A stretch of DNA of 64,000 bases, from the NCBI RefSeq assembly GCF_000971135.1, contig NZ_BBLW01000002.1:310001-374000 (forward strand). The letters are read 5' to 3'. The position numbers and the translations under genes are program-made. This DNA is from Demequina phytophila (GTDB lineage: Bacteria > Actinomycetota > Actinomycetes > Actinomycetales > Demequinaceae). Positions 50,784 through 59,710 of the stretch are shown piece by piece. Under the pieces are notes generated by a model, which was not told the origin of the DNA, ran no database searches, and saw only the letters and a program-made list of their open reading frames with translations. Positions within the stretch are counted from its first letter, which is position 1. Every line of letters begins with the position of its first letter.

Positions 50784-52343
50784 ATGCTTCGACACACCAA
50801 GCTCGCCGCCGTGGCGGGCATGGCCACGCTCGCGTTGGCCGCATGCTCGTCGTCCGGTTCCGACGACGCCACCTCGCCCGCCGCCGGCGGGTCGGAGGGC
50901 ACCGCGATCGAGGGCCGCGCGCCCGAGCTCCGGATCGGCGCCGTCGTCGACATCTCGACCTGGGTGGCCGCCGACGCCGCCTGGGGCAACGAGGCCACCT
51001 ACTACATGGCGGTCTACGACAGCCTGCTCCGCACGTCGGCCACCAACGAGGTCCAGCCGGGCCTTGCCGAGGCGTGGGAGTACAACGAGGACCTCACCGA
51101 GCTCACGCTCGACATCCGCGACGGCGTGACGTTCAGCGATGGCACGGCGCTCGACGCGCAGGTGGTCGTCGACAACCTCAACCGCTTCCGCGAGGGCGCG
51201 TCGCCCGACCGCGCCCTGCTCGACGCCGTGACCGACGTGACCGCCGCGGATGACGACACCGTCGTGATCACCCTCTCGGCTCCCGACCCGGCGCTCGAGA
51301 TCAACCTCAGCATGCAGGCGGGCCTCGTGGCGTCGCCGTCGACCTTCGACGCGCCCGACGCGCAGACCACGCCCGTCGGCACCGGCCCGTATGTGCTCGA
51401 TGCCGCGTCGTCCACGATCGGCGCCACCTACACGTTCACCGCGAACGAGGACTACTGGGCCCCCGAGGACCAGCACTTCGACTCGATCACCATCAACTAC
51501 TACGCCGATGCATCGGCACTGCTGAACGCGCTGCGCGACGGTCAGGTCGACATCTCCAACCTCAACTCGCTCACGCAGATCCCCGACGCGGAGGCGGCGG
51601 GTTACACCACCAACTCGATCCCGGTGAACTGGAAGGGCCTCATCCTCGCCGACCGCTGGGGTGTCAACAACGAGGCGCTCGCCGATGTCAAGGTGCGGCA
51701 GGCGATCAACTACGCGATCGACCGCGAGGGCCTGCTGCAGGGTCTCGAGTCGGGCTACGGCGAGCCGACCACGCAGATCTTCAACGTCGAGGGCGACGCC
51801 TACGAGGCCGAGCTCGAGGACGCCTACCCCTACGACCCCGAGAAGGCCAAGTCGCTGCTCGCCGAGGCGGGCTACCCCGACGGCATCCACATCACCATGC
51901 CGCAGACCTCGTTCGTGCCGGCCTCCGAGCCCGAGCTGATCAAGGGCGTGCTCGCGGAGTCCAACATCTTCATCGACTACGAGCAGGCGGGCGAGTCGTT
52001 CTTCGGCGACCTTCTCGGCGGCAAGTGGTCGGCGTTCGCGTTCGGTCTCAACCAGGAGCCCCTCGCGTGGCAGACCTACAACCAGGCGATCGCGCCCGGG
52101 GCGGCCTGGAACGTGTACCACCAGGCCGACGAGACCGTCGAGGCCCTCGCGGCCCGCATCCGCCTCGGCGGAGAGGACGGCGCCGCCGCGGCCAAGGAGC
52201 TGAACGAGTACGTGGTCGACCAGGCGTGGTTCGCGCCGTTCTACCGCGTCATCGGCGCCATCGTGACCGCCGACGGCTTCGCGGTCACCATGAAGTCCGG
52301 CCAGGCCGTGTCCAACCTCTGGGACATCACCGCCACCGCTTGA
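50784..52343 (+). CDS. ABC transporter solute-binding lipoprotein (SBP family 5)
   Basis: 519 aa. Lipoprotein signal peptide, lipobox LALAAC (Cys near 21), then the peptide/nickel-type binding fold: PELRIGAVVDISTW, YDSLLRTSATNEVQPGLAEAWEY, LTLDIRDGVTFSDGT, VRQAINYAIDREGLLQG. Family 5 proteins bind peptides or oligosaccharides. With GH1, GH3 and GH43 enzymes downstream, an oligosaccharide or glycoside is the likelier ligand here. Start ATG 50784 has AAGGAGGAAA. The first gene of a long operon. Confidence 0.93.
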   Translation: MLRHTKLAAVAGMATLALAACSSSGSDDATSPAAGGSEGTAIEGRAPELRIGAVVDISTWVAADAAWGNEATYYMAVYDSLLRTSATNEVQPGLAEAWEYNEDLTELTLDIRDGVTFSDGTALDAQVVVDNLNRFREGASPDRALLDAVTDVTAADDDTVVITLSAPDPALEINLSMQAGLVASPSTFDAPDAQTTPVGTGPYVLDAASSTIGATYTFTANEDYWAPEDQHFDSITINYYADASALLNALRDGQVDISNLNSLTQIPDAEAAGYTTNSIPVNWKGLILADRWGVNNEALADVKVRQAINYAIDREGLLQGLESGYGEPTTQIFNVEGDAYEAELEDAYPYDPEKAKSLLAEAGYPDGIHITMPQTSFVPASEPELIKGVLAESNIFIDYEQAGESFFGDLLGGKWSAFAFGLNQEPLAWQTYNQAIAPGAAWNVYHQADETVEALAARIRLGGEDGAAAAKELNEYVVDQAWFAPFYRVIGAIVTADGFAVTMKSGQAVSNLWDITATA

Positions 52344-52349
52344 CCCTCA

Positions 52350-52380
52350 CCGGTGGGGGCGGCGCTGCCGCCCCCACCGG
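52350..52380 (+). terminator. Intercistronic hairpin after the binding-protein gene
   Basis: CCGGTGGGGGCGGC (52350-52363) pairs perfectly with GCCGCCCCCACCGG (52367-52380) across a GCT loop. Sited between the binding protein and the permease, it would protect or partly terminate the message and so allow excess binding protein over membrane parts. Confidence 0.6.
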
Positions 52381-52397
52381 CTGGACCTGGAGACATC

Positions 52398-53339
52398 ATG
52401 CTCAGCTTCGTCAGCCGGCGCCTCGCGACCGGCGTCGGCCTCATCGCCACCCTGGCGGTGCTCACGTTCTTCTTCCTTCAATTCGGGGTGAGCGATGTCG
52501 CACAGCGGATCGCCGGCCAGCAGGCCGGCCCCGACGCCGTCGCGGTCGTCGAGGAGAGGATCGGCGTCGACCGTCCGGTCCTCGTGCAGTTCGCGGATTG
52601 GGCGAGCTCCGCGCTCACGGGCGACCTCGGGCGCTCGTGGTTCTCAGGCCAGGAGGTCACCGAGGCGGTGATGAGCCGCATGGCGGTCACCGTGAGCCTC
52701 GCGGTCGGCTCGGTGGTCCTCACCGCGATCATCGGCATCACGCTGGGCGCCCTCGCCGCCACCCGCCGCGGATGGGCCGATCGCGCGGTGCAGTTCCTCG
52801 CAGTGCTCGGGCAGGCGATCCCGGGCTTCCTGCTTGCGATGGCGCTCGTGCTCGTGTTCGCGATCAACCTCGACTGGTTCCCGGCCACCGGCTACACGCG
52901 GCCGTCCGACGATCTCGGCGCGTGGGCGCTGTCGATCACCCTGCCTGTCGTCGCTCTCACCGTCGGCTCGATCGGCGGCGTCGCGCAGCAGGTGCGCGGC
53001 TCGATGATCGACGCGTTCGAGCGTGACTACGTGCGCACGCTCCGCAGCCGCGGCCTCCCGCGCCGTTCGATCGTCTTCCAGCACGTGCTCCGCAACGCCG
53101 CCGGGCCGGCGCTGACCGTGCTCGGCCTGCAGTTCGTCATCCTCCTCGGCGGTGCGGTCATCGTCGAGACCCTCTTCTCCATCCCTGGCCTCGGCCCGCT
53201 CGCACTCAACGCCACCTCTCAGGGCGACATCCCCGTCGTCATGGGCATCGTGGTGGTGACGGGCGTGATCGTCGTCCTGGTCAACACCCTGGTCGACGTC
53301 GTGCAGGCCTGGGTCAATCCGAAGGTGCGTCTGTCATGA
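52398..53339 (+). CDS. ABC transporter permease (DppB type)
   Basis: 313 aa, six membrane segments. Binding-protein-dependent transport motif near 225-260 (DYVRTLRSRGLPRRSIVFQHVLRNA, the EAA loop). ATG 52398 with GGAG upstream. Overlaps the next gene by ATGA. Partner of the fused permease-ATPase. Confidence 0.93.
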   Translation: MLSFVSRRLATGVGLIATLAVLTFFFLQFGVSDVAQRIAGQQAGPDAVAVVEERIGVDRPVLVQFADWASSALTGDLGRSWFSGQEVTEAVMSRMAVTVSLAVGSVVLTAIIGITLGALAATRRGWADRAVQFLAVLGQAIPGFLLAMALVLVFAINLDWFPATGYTRPSDDLGAWALSITLPVVALTVGSIGGVAQQVRGSMIDAFERDYVRTLRSRGLPRRSIVFQHVLRNAAGPALTVLGLQFVILLGGAVIVETLFSIPGLGPLALNATSQGDIPVVMGIVVVTGVIVVLVNTLVDVVQAWVNPKVRLS

Positions 53340-55126
53340 GCTCCGTATCGCCCGCGGCCGCACCGGCGCGCCGCTCCGGTCCCGGCCTGTTCCGCCGTCT
53401 GGTGCGGCACCCGCTCGGCGGCGTGTCCATGCTGATCCTCGCGGTCGTGGTCCTCATCGGAGCGCTCGCGCCGTGGCTCGCGCCGTTCGACCCGAGCGCC
53501 ACCGACCTGCGCATGATCCTCGCCGAGCCCGGCCCCGAGTACCTGTTGGGCGGCGACGCCGCGGGACGGGACATCCTGTCACGGCTGCTGGTCGCGACCG
53601 CGTTCTCGCTCGCGGGCGGCCTGCTGGTGATGGCGGTCGCCGTCACGGTCGGCCTCACCTCCGGCCTCATCGCGGGCTACTACGGCGGATTCATCGACGC
53701 GGCGGGTGCCTGGTTCACCGCGCTCACGATGTCGCTGCCGTCGATCATCGTGCTGATCGCCGCTCGCTCCGTGATGGGCCCGTCGATGTGGTGGACCATG
53801 GCGATCTTCGGTCTCTTCATCTCGCCCGTCTACTACCGCGTCGTCTACACCTCCGTGCGGTCGGTCCGGAACGAGCTGTACGTCGACGCGGCCCGCACCT
53901 CCGGTCTGGGCGATGCGCGCATCATCGGCCGCCACGTGCTCCTCGCGGTGCGTGCCCCGGTGATCCTGCTGATGTCGGGCGTGATCGCGGCGGGTATCGG
54001 GATGCAGGCGGGCTTCGACTTCCTCGGCCTGGGCGATCCCACCACCCCGACGTGGGGTCAGATGCTCAACGAGGGCTTCTACAACATCAACCGTTCCTCG
54101 AACCTGGTGCTGTGGCCCGCACTCGTGCTCGGACTCACCACCATCGCGCTCACGCTGCTGGGCACCGCCCTGCGCGATGAGCTCGAGGGCACCGGCGACA
54201 AGCGTCACAAGGCCGCGAGCCCGTGGGCGCTCGACGGCGAGGTGGCTCCGCTGCTCGACCACGGCGACGCGCCCGCGGGCGAGGCGCTGCTCACCGTCCG
54301 CGACCTCGCCGTCGCCTACCCGGCCGCCGACGGCTATGCGACAGTGGTGAAGGGCGCGCGCCTCACCGTCCGCCGCGGTGAGACCCACGGCCTCATCGGC
54401 GAGTCGGGTTCGGGCAAGACTCAGACGGCGTTCGCGATCCTCGGCCTGCTTCCCCAGGGCGGCAAGGTGATGGCCGGCTCGGTCGAGTTCGACGGCGAGG
54501 AGCTCGTCGGGCGCAGCGACGCGCAGATGAACCGGCTGCGCGGCTCGCGCATCGCGTACGTGCCGCAGGAGCCCATGTCCAACCTCGACCCGTCCTTCAC
54601 GGTGGGTCACCAGCTCACCGAGCCGCTCGTCAAGGTGCTCGGCATGAAGAAGGGCGCGGCGAAGGAACGGGCGCTGTCGCTGCTCGCCAAGGTCGGCATC
54701 CCGGACCCGCAGCGCGCGTTCGACTCGTATCCGCACCAGCTCTCCGGCGGCATGGCGCAGCGCGTGCTGATCGCGGGCGCCGTCTCCTCCCACCCCGACC
54801 TGCTGATCGCCGACGAGCCGACCACCGCGCTCGACGTCACGGTTCAGGCCGAGGTGCTGGACCTGCTGCGCGACCTTCAGGAGGAGCTGGGCATGGCGAT
54901 CCTCATCGTCACCCACAACTTCGGCGTGGTCGCGGACATCTGCGACCGGGTGACCGTCATGCAGAAGGGCGTGATGGTCGAGACGGGCGCCACACGCGCG
55001 GTGTTCGAGGGCCCGCGCCACGAGTACACCCGCGCCCTGTTCGCCGCGATCCCGCAGGGCGCGCCGCGCGCACCGCTGCCGGGCGTGGCGAGCGCCGGCT
55101 CCCTCGGGGCGGGCGCGTTGCGATGA
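53336..55126 (+). CDS. Fused ABC permease and ATPase (DppC-DppD type)
   Basis: 596 aa. Residues about 20-285 are a DppC-like permease (HPLGGVSMLILAVVVLIGALAP, EAA loop VDAARTSGLGDARIIGRHVLL); about 315-575 are a DppD-like ATPase with Walker A GESGSGKTQ, signature LSGGMAQRV and Walker B LLIADEP. The joint at about 285-315 (DELEGTGDKRHKAASPWALDGEV) is a charged linker with no stop, so this is a true fusion of two normally separate proteins. Next gene starts inside its last codon (ATGA). Confidence 0.92.
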   Translation: MSSVSPAAAPARRSGPGLFRRLVRHPLGGVSMLILAVVVLIGALAPWLAPFDPSATDLRMILAEPGPEYLLGGDAAGRDILSRLLVATAFSLAGGLLVMAVAVTVGLTSGLIAGYYGGFIDAAGAWFTALTMSLPSIIVLIAARSVMGPSMWWTMAIFGLFISPVYYRVVYTSVRSVRNELYVDAARTSGLGDARIIGRHVLLAVRAPVILLMSGVIAAGIGMQAGFDFLGLGDPTTPTWGQMLNEGFYNINRSSNLVLWPALVLGLTTIALTLLGTALRDELEGTGDKRHKAASPWALDGEVAPLLDHGDAPAGEALLTVRDLAVAYPAADGYATVVKGARLTVRRGETHGLIGESGSGKTQTAFAILGLLPQGGKVMAGSVEFDGEELVGRSDAQMNRLRGSRIAYVPQEPMSNLDPSFTVGHQLTEPLVKVLGMKKGAAKERALSLLAKVGIPDPQRAFDSYPHQLSGGMAQRVLIAGAVSSHPDLLIADEPTTALDVTVQAEVLDLLRDLQEELGMAILIVTHNFGVVADICDRVTVMQKGVMVETGATRAVFEGPRHEYTRALFAAIPQGAPRAPLPGVASAGSLGAGALR

Positions 55127-55998
55127 AGGAGAACACCGTGAACCAGCCGCTGCTCACCGTCGACGCCCTCGAGGTCGCGTACCCGGGACGTGGGCTCCGT
55201 GCCCTGCCGTTCCGCGCCGTCAAGGGAGTGAGCTTCGACATCCGGCCCGGCGAGACCGTCGGCCTGGTGGGGGAGTCCGGCTCGGGCAAGACCACCATCG
55301 GGCGCGCCCTGCTGGGTCTCGCGCCGGTCTCGGGCGGGACGCTCACCTTCAAGGGTGAGGACATCTCCCACCCGACCAAGCAGCGTCGCCGCGAGCTCAC
55401 CCGCGACATCCAGGTGGTCTACCAGGACCCCTACTCGTCGCTCAACCCGGCGCTCACCATCGGCGCCTCGCTCACCGAGCCGATGATCGTACGCAAGACG
55501 TCCAAGAAGGAGGCGGGCGCCCGGGTGCGGGAGCTGCTCGACATGGTGGCGCTCCCTGCGGACGCCGCCGACCGCTACCCGCGCGAGTTCTCCGGCGGGC
55601 AGCGCCAGCGCGTCGCGATCGCCCGCGCGCTCGCGCTCGACCCGACCCTCATCGTGTGCGACGAGCCCGTCTCCGCCCTCGACCTGTCGACGCAGGCCCG
55701 CGTGCTCGAGCTGTTCCTGGAGATCCAGGAGCGCACGGGCGTCGCGTACCTCTTCATCTCGCACGACCTCGCGGTCGTGCGCGAGATGTCGCATCGCGTC
55801 GCTGTGCTCTACCACGGCGAGATCGTGGAGTGGGGCGACGGGGACGCGGTCACGTCCGCGCCCGAGCACCCGTACACCCAGCGGCTCCTCCTCGCGTCGC
55901 CCGTGCCGGACCCCGCCGCGCAGGAGCAGCGCCGCGCCGACCGGCTCCGGCTCAAGGACATCCAGGCCCAGCAGGACCTCCAGGCCGGCGCCGCCTGA
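55123..55998 (+). CDS. ABC transporter ATPase (DppF type)
   Basis: 291 aa. Walker A GESGSGKTT, Q-loop VYQDPYSSLNP, signature FSGGQRQRVAIA, Walker B LIVCDEPVSALD, H-loop FISHDLAVV, and the C-terminal HPYTQRLL segment typical of oligopeptide/dipeptide ATPases. Second nucleotide-binding subunit beside the fused one. Confidence 0.93.
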   Translation: MKENTVNQPLLTVDALEVAYPGRGLRALPFRAVKGVSFDIRPGETVGLVGESGSGKTTIGRALLGLAPVSGGTLTFKGEDISHPTKQRRRELTRDIQVVYQDPYSSLNPALTIGASLTEPMIVRKTSKKEAGARVRELLDMVALPADAADRYPREFSGGQRQRVAIARALALDPTLIVCDEPVSALDLSTQARVLELFLEIQERTGVAYLFISHDLAVVREMSHRVAVLYHGEIVEWGDGDAVTSAPEHPYTQRLLLASPVPDPAAQEQRRADRLRLKDIQAQQDLQAGAA

Positions 55999-56054
55999 AC
56001 CCGCCCCACCCGCCAGACCCACCCGCCGCACCGTCGCGGCCCGAAGGAGACCTC

Positions 56055-57287
56055 ATGACTATCCCGACCCCCGCATCGTTCCTCTGGGGCGTCGCCACCG
56101 CCGGCCACCAGTCCGACGGCGACGACACCACGTCGGACACCTCGTTCCTCGAGCTCACCGCGCCGAGCGTGTTCGCCGAACCGTCGGGGACCGCCTGCAA
56201 CAGCTGGGAGCTGTGGGAGCGTGACCTGGACCTCGCGGTCGACATGGGGCTCAACGCGTTCCGCTTCTCCGTGGAGTGGTGCCGCGTCGAGCCCGAGGTG
56301 GGTGCGATCGACGAGGCGGCGCTCGCGCACTACGAGGACGTCATCGACGGCTGCGTGGCGCGCGGTCTCGCGCCGATCGTCACGTTCAGCCACTTCACCG
56401 CGCCGCACTGGTTCGCGCGGCGGGGATCCTGGCTCGCGCCCGAGGCGGCCGAGGACTTCGCCCGCTTCTGCGGCGTGGTCATGGACCGCATCGGCGACCG
56501 CATCGCCGTCGCGGTCACGCTCAACGAGCCCAACCTGCAGCGTCAGCTCGCCGGCGGGTTCCTCCCGCCCGAGGTGTGGGAGGCGCACCGCGCCAACCTT
56601 GACGCGGCCTCGGCGGCGGCAGGGGTCGAGCGCTACCGCGCCGGCAACGTCCAGATCCCGGAGGAGTTCGACGCCTTCGAGGAGGGGTTCGAGCGGGCGC
56701 ACGTCGCCGCGAAGGCCGCGCTCAAGGCGCGACGCCCCGACCTGCCGGTCGGCCTGTCGCTCGCCGTCGCGGACGACGTCGCCGCCCCGGGGGGCGAGGC
56801 CGAGCGGGACCGGGTGCGCGAGGAGTGCTACGGCCGCTGGGTCCGGCTGTGCGCGGGCGACGACTTCATCGGTGTGCAGAACTACGAGCGGATCGTCCAC
56901 GGGCCCGACGGTCGGGTCGCGGCGGGCGGCGGCCACACCCCGCCCGAGCCCGACTCGCTCGGCGGCGCCGTCCGCTACATCCACGAGGCCTCCGGCGTGC
57001 CCGTCCTGGTGAGCGAGCACGGCATCAACACGCAGGACGATGCGGAACGGTGCGCCTTCCTGCCCGCCGCGCTGGCGAGCCTCGACGCGGCGATCGCGGA
57101 CGGCGTGCCGGTGCTCGGCTACTGCCACTGGACGCTGCTCGACAACTTCGAGTGGATCTTCGCGTACGGGCCCAGGTTCGGGCTCCACGCGGTGGACCGG
57201 GAGACGTTCGTCCGCACGGCGAAGGAGTCCGCCCGCGTCTACGCGGCCGAGGTCGCCCGCCGCGCCGCCGCGCCGGTGGCGCGATGA
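56055..57287 (+). CDS. GH1 beta-glucosidase (1)
   Basis: 410 aa, shorter than typical GH1 (about 450). FLWGVATAGHQSDGD is the family N-terminal signature. Acid/base Glu158 in LNEPN; nucleophile Glu321 in VSEHG, where most members have TENG; WTLLDNFEW at the end is the aglycone/-1 site. Hydrolyses beta-glucosides in the cytoplasm. RBS GAAGGAGA. Stop overlaps the HAD gene (ATGA). The GH1 at 62666 has the same His in the nucleophile motif. Confidence 0.9.
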   Translation: MTIPTPASFLWGVATAGHQSDGDDTTSDTSFLELTAPSVFAEPSGTACNSWELWERDLDLAVDMGLNAFRFSVEWCRVEPEVGAIDEAALAHYEDVIDGCVARGLAPIVTFSHFTAPHWFARRGSWLAPEAAEDFARFCGVVMDRIGDRIAVAVTLNEPNLQRQLAGGFLPPEVWEAHRANLDAASAAAGVERYRAGNVQIPEEFDAFEEGFERAHVAAKAALKARRPDLPVGLSLAVADDVAAPGGEAERDRVREECYGRWVRLCAGDDFIGVQNYERIVHGPDGRVAAGGGHTPPEPDSLGGAVRYIHEASGVPVLVSEHGINTQDDAERCAFLPAALASLDAAIADGVPVLGYCHWTLLDNFEWIFAYGPRFGLHAVDRETFVRTAKESARVYAAEVARRAAAPVAR

Positions 57288-57979
57288 CCGACGCCCGGGC
57301 GGCCCTGTTCGATCTCGACGGCGTGATCGTCGACACCGCCGTCCACCACTTCGCGGCATGGCGTCGCACCGCCGAGGAGCTGGGCTTCACACTGGCGGAC
57401 GAGGACGACGAACGCCTCAAGGGGGTGGGCCGCATGGATGCGCTGCGGATCGTCCTCGAGATCGGCGGCGTCGAGGTCGACGACGCGACGGCCGCGCGTC
57501 TCGCGGAGCAGAAGAACGCCCGCTACGTCGACGCCATCGGCGGGATCTCGCCGGCGGACATGCTCCCCGGCGCACAGGCGCTCCTCGAGGACCTGCGGTC
57601 CCGCGGCGTCCCCACCGGTCTCGGATCGGCGAGCCGCAACGCGCCCCTCATCCTCGACCGGCTCGGCATCGCCGACCTGTTCGACGCGGTGATCGACGGC
57701 TCGACCGTGACGGAGGCCAAGCCTCACCCGCGGGTGTTCCTCGCGGGCGCCGAGGCGCTCGGCGTGGCGCCCGCCGCCTGCGTCGTCTTCGAGGACGCCA
57801 TCGCGGGAGTGCAGGCCGCCAACGCGGCCGGCATGACCGCCGTCGGCATCGGCGATCCCGCTGTACTGACCGCGGCTGCCGCCGTCATCCCCGGACTCCA
57901 CGCCGTCGACGCCCTCGCGGCGCACGGCATCACCTTCGCGGGCGCCGCCCGCACGCGTCTCGAGGAGGAGCACGCATGA
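57284..57979 (+). CDS. Beta-phosphoglucomutase-like HAD hydrolase
   Basis: 231 aa HAD superfamily. Nucleophile motif FDLDGVIVDTAVHH (Asp12 by position near the N-terminus), cap with GRMDALRIVL, motif II GSASRN, motif III Lys in EAKPHP, motif IV FEDAIAGVQAA. These fit beta-phosphoglucomutase, which turns beta-glucose 1-phosphate into glucose 6-phosphate. That needs a disaccharide phosphorylase, which the window lacks, so a sugar-phosphate phosphatase role is also possible. Overlaps both neighbours by ATGA. Confidence 0.87.
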   Translation: MTDARAALFDLDGVIVDTAVHHFAAWRRTAEELGFTLADEDDERLKGVGRMDALRIVLEIGGVEVDDATAARLAEQKNARYVDAIGGISPADMLPGAQALLEDLRSRGVPTGLGSASRNAPLILDRLGIADLFDAVIDGSTVTEAKPHPRVFLAGAEALGVAPAACVVFEDAIAGVQAANAAGMTAVGIGDPAVLTAAAAVIPGLHAVDALAAHGITFAGAARTRLEEEHA

Positions 57980-59700
57980 CCACCAACACCGATGTCGCGG
58001 GCGTGCGGCTCGACTCCGCGCCCTTCCACCTCGACGCCGAGGCACAGGCGTGGGTGCGTGCCACCCTCGCGGGCCTCACCCTCGAGCGCAAGGTCGGCCA
58101 GCTCTTCTTCCTCATGGCGAACGCCCCCGCACAGGTCGACGCGGAGATCGCCGTCGCGGAGCCCGGCGGCTGGATGCGCCGCCCCGACTCGCCCGAGGGC
58201 GCGGTGACGCTCAACCGCCACCTGCACGCCGCATCGTCCCTCCCGCCGCTCATCGCCGGCAACCTCGAGAACGGCGCCGACGGCGCCAGCTTCGCCGCCA
58301 CCCAGCTCGGCACGCCACTCCAGGCCGCGGCGGCCGGGGACGATGCGTGGGCCTACCGGATGGGCCAGGTCGCCGCGGTCGAGGGTCGGGCCCTGGGGGT
58401 CACCTGGGACTTCGCGCCGATCATCGACATCCAGTCCAACGCGCGCAATCCGATCGTCCTCAACCGCGGCTTCGGATCGGACCCCGCCCGCGTGCGCCGC
58501 ATGGGCGTCGAGTTCGTGCGGGGCCTGCAGGACCACGGAGTCGCCGCATCGGTGAAGCACTGGCCGGGCGACGGCGTCGACGATCGCGACCAGCACCTGC
58601 TCACCTCGGTCAACACGCTGAGCGTGGAGGAGTGGGAGGCGACGTTCGGCGAGGCGTACCGCGCGTCGATCGACGCCGGCGCGCTGTCGATCATGGCGGC
58701 CCACATCGCGCTGCCCGCGTACTCCCGGGAGCTCCGCCCCGGCATCGCGAACGAGGACATCCTGCCCGCCTCGCTCGCCCCCGAGCTCACCACGGACCTG
58801 CTGCGCGAGCGGATGGGCTTCAACGGCGTGGTCATCACCGACGCCTCGCTCATGGGCGGGCTGCTCATGCGCATGCCGAGGCGCGACCTCGTGCCCGCGA
58901 CCATCGCCGCGGGCTGCGACATGTTCCTGTTCTCGCCCGACTATGCGACCGACGTCGCCCACATGCTCGCGGGCGTGCGCTCCGGGGTCATCAGCGAGGC
59001 CCGCCTCGACGAGGCGGTGACCCGCGTGCTCGCCCTCAAGGCCGCGCTCGGGCTGCACCGCGCATCGTCCCCGGAGGCGCTGGTGCCCGGCCTCGACGGC
59101 GTGGACACCGCGACCCACCGGGCGTGGGCGCGCGAGCAGGCCGCGGCCGCCATCACCCTGGTCAAGGACAAGGAGGAGGGGCTGCTGCCGCTGTCGCCCG
59201 CGCGTCATCGCCGGGTGCTCGTGTACTCGTTGCGCGGCTTCCTCTCGGGCACGGGACCCGCGGAGGGGTTCTGCGCGGCGCTGAACGCCCGCGGGTTCGA
59301 GGCGACGCTGTTCGAGGACGGCCCGCCCGGGTCGACCATGTTCAAGCGCGTGGGCGTCGACGGGGGAGTGAACGGCGCGGACCTGCTCGAGGGTTACGAC
59401 GCCGTGGTCTACCTGGTCGACATCCAGCCGCGCTCGAACGTCACCAGCGCTCGGATCGACTGGGCGCCGTTCACGGCGGGGAACCTGCCGCGCCACATCA
59501 CCGAGATCCCCACCCTGGTGGCGTCGCTCGGCAGCCCCTTCCACCTGCAGGACGTGCCGTTCATCCGCACGTACGTCAACGCGTACGCGAACAACGCGGA
59601 GACGGTCGAGTCGGTCGCGGCCGCCCTCGCCGGCGAGATCCCGTTCCGCGGGGCGAGCCCGGTGGACCCCTTCGCCGGCTACGAGGACGCGCGCTGGTAG
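57976..59700 (+). CDS. Glycoside hydrolase family 3
   Basis: 574 aa. N-terminal GH3 barrel: LTLERKVGQLFF, WDFAPIIDIQSNARNP, KHWPGDGVDDRDQH and nucleophile Asp in VVITDASLMGG; C-terminal GH3_C sandwich from about 385 (AAAAITLVKDKEEGLLPL). The KHWPGDG plus nearby DQH resembles the beta-N-acetylhexosaminidase/NagZ-like branch more than plant-type beta-glucosidases. No signal peptide. Start overlaps HAD stop (ATGA). Contains three GGACGATGCG copies on both strands. Confidence 0.9.
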   Translation: MTTNTDVAGVRLDSAPFHLDAEAQAWVRATLAGLTLERKVGQLFFLMANAPAQVDAEIAVAEPGGWMRRPDSPEGAVTLNRHLHAASSLPPLIAGNLENGADGASFAATQLGTPLQAAAAGDDAWAYRMGQVAAVEGRALGVTWDFAPIIDIQSNARNPIVLNRGFGSDPARVRRMGVEFVRGLQDHGVAASVKHWPGDGVDDRDQHLLTSVNTLSVEEWEATFGEAYRASIDAGALSIMAAHIALPAYSRELRPGIANEDILPASLAPELTTDLLRERMGFNGVVITDASLMGGLLMRMPRRDLVPATIAAGCDMFLFSPDYATDVAHMLAGVRSGVISEARLDEAVTRVLALKAALGLHRASSPEALVPGLDGVDTATHRAWAREQAAAAITLVKDKEEGLLPLSPARHRRVLVYSLRGFLSGTGPAEGFCAALNARGFEATLFEDGPPGSTMFKRVGVDGGVNGADLLEGYDAVVYLVDIQPRSNVTSARIDWAPFTAGNLPRHITEIPTLVASLGSPFHLQDVPFIRTYVNAYANNAETVESVAAALAGEIPFRGASPVDPFAGYEDARW

Positions 59701-59710
59701 GAAGGTGCCC

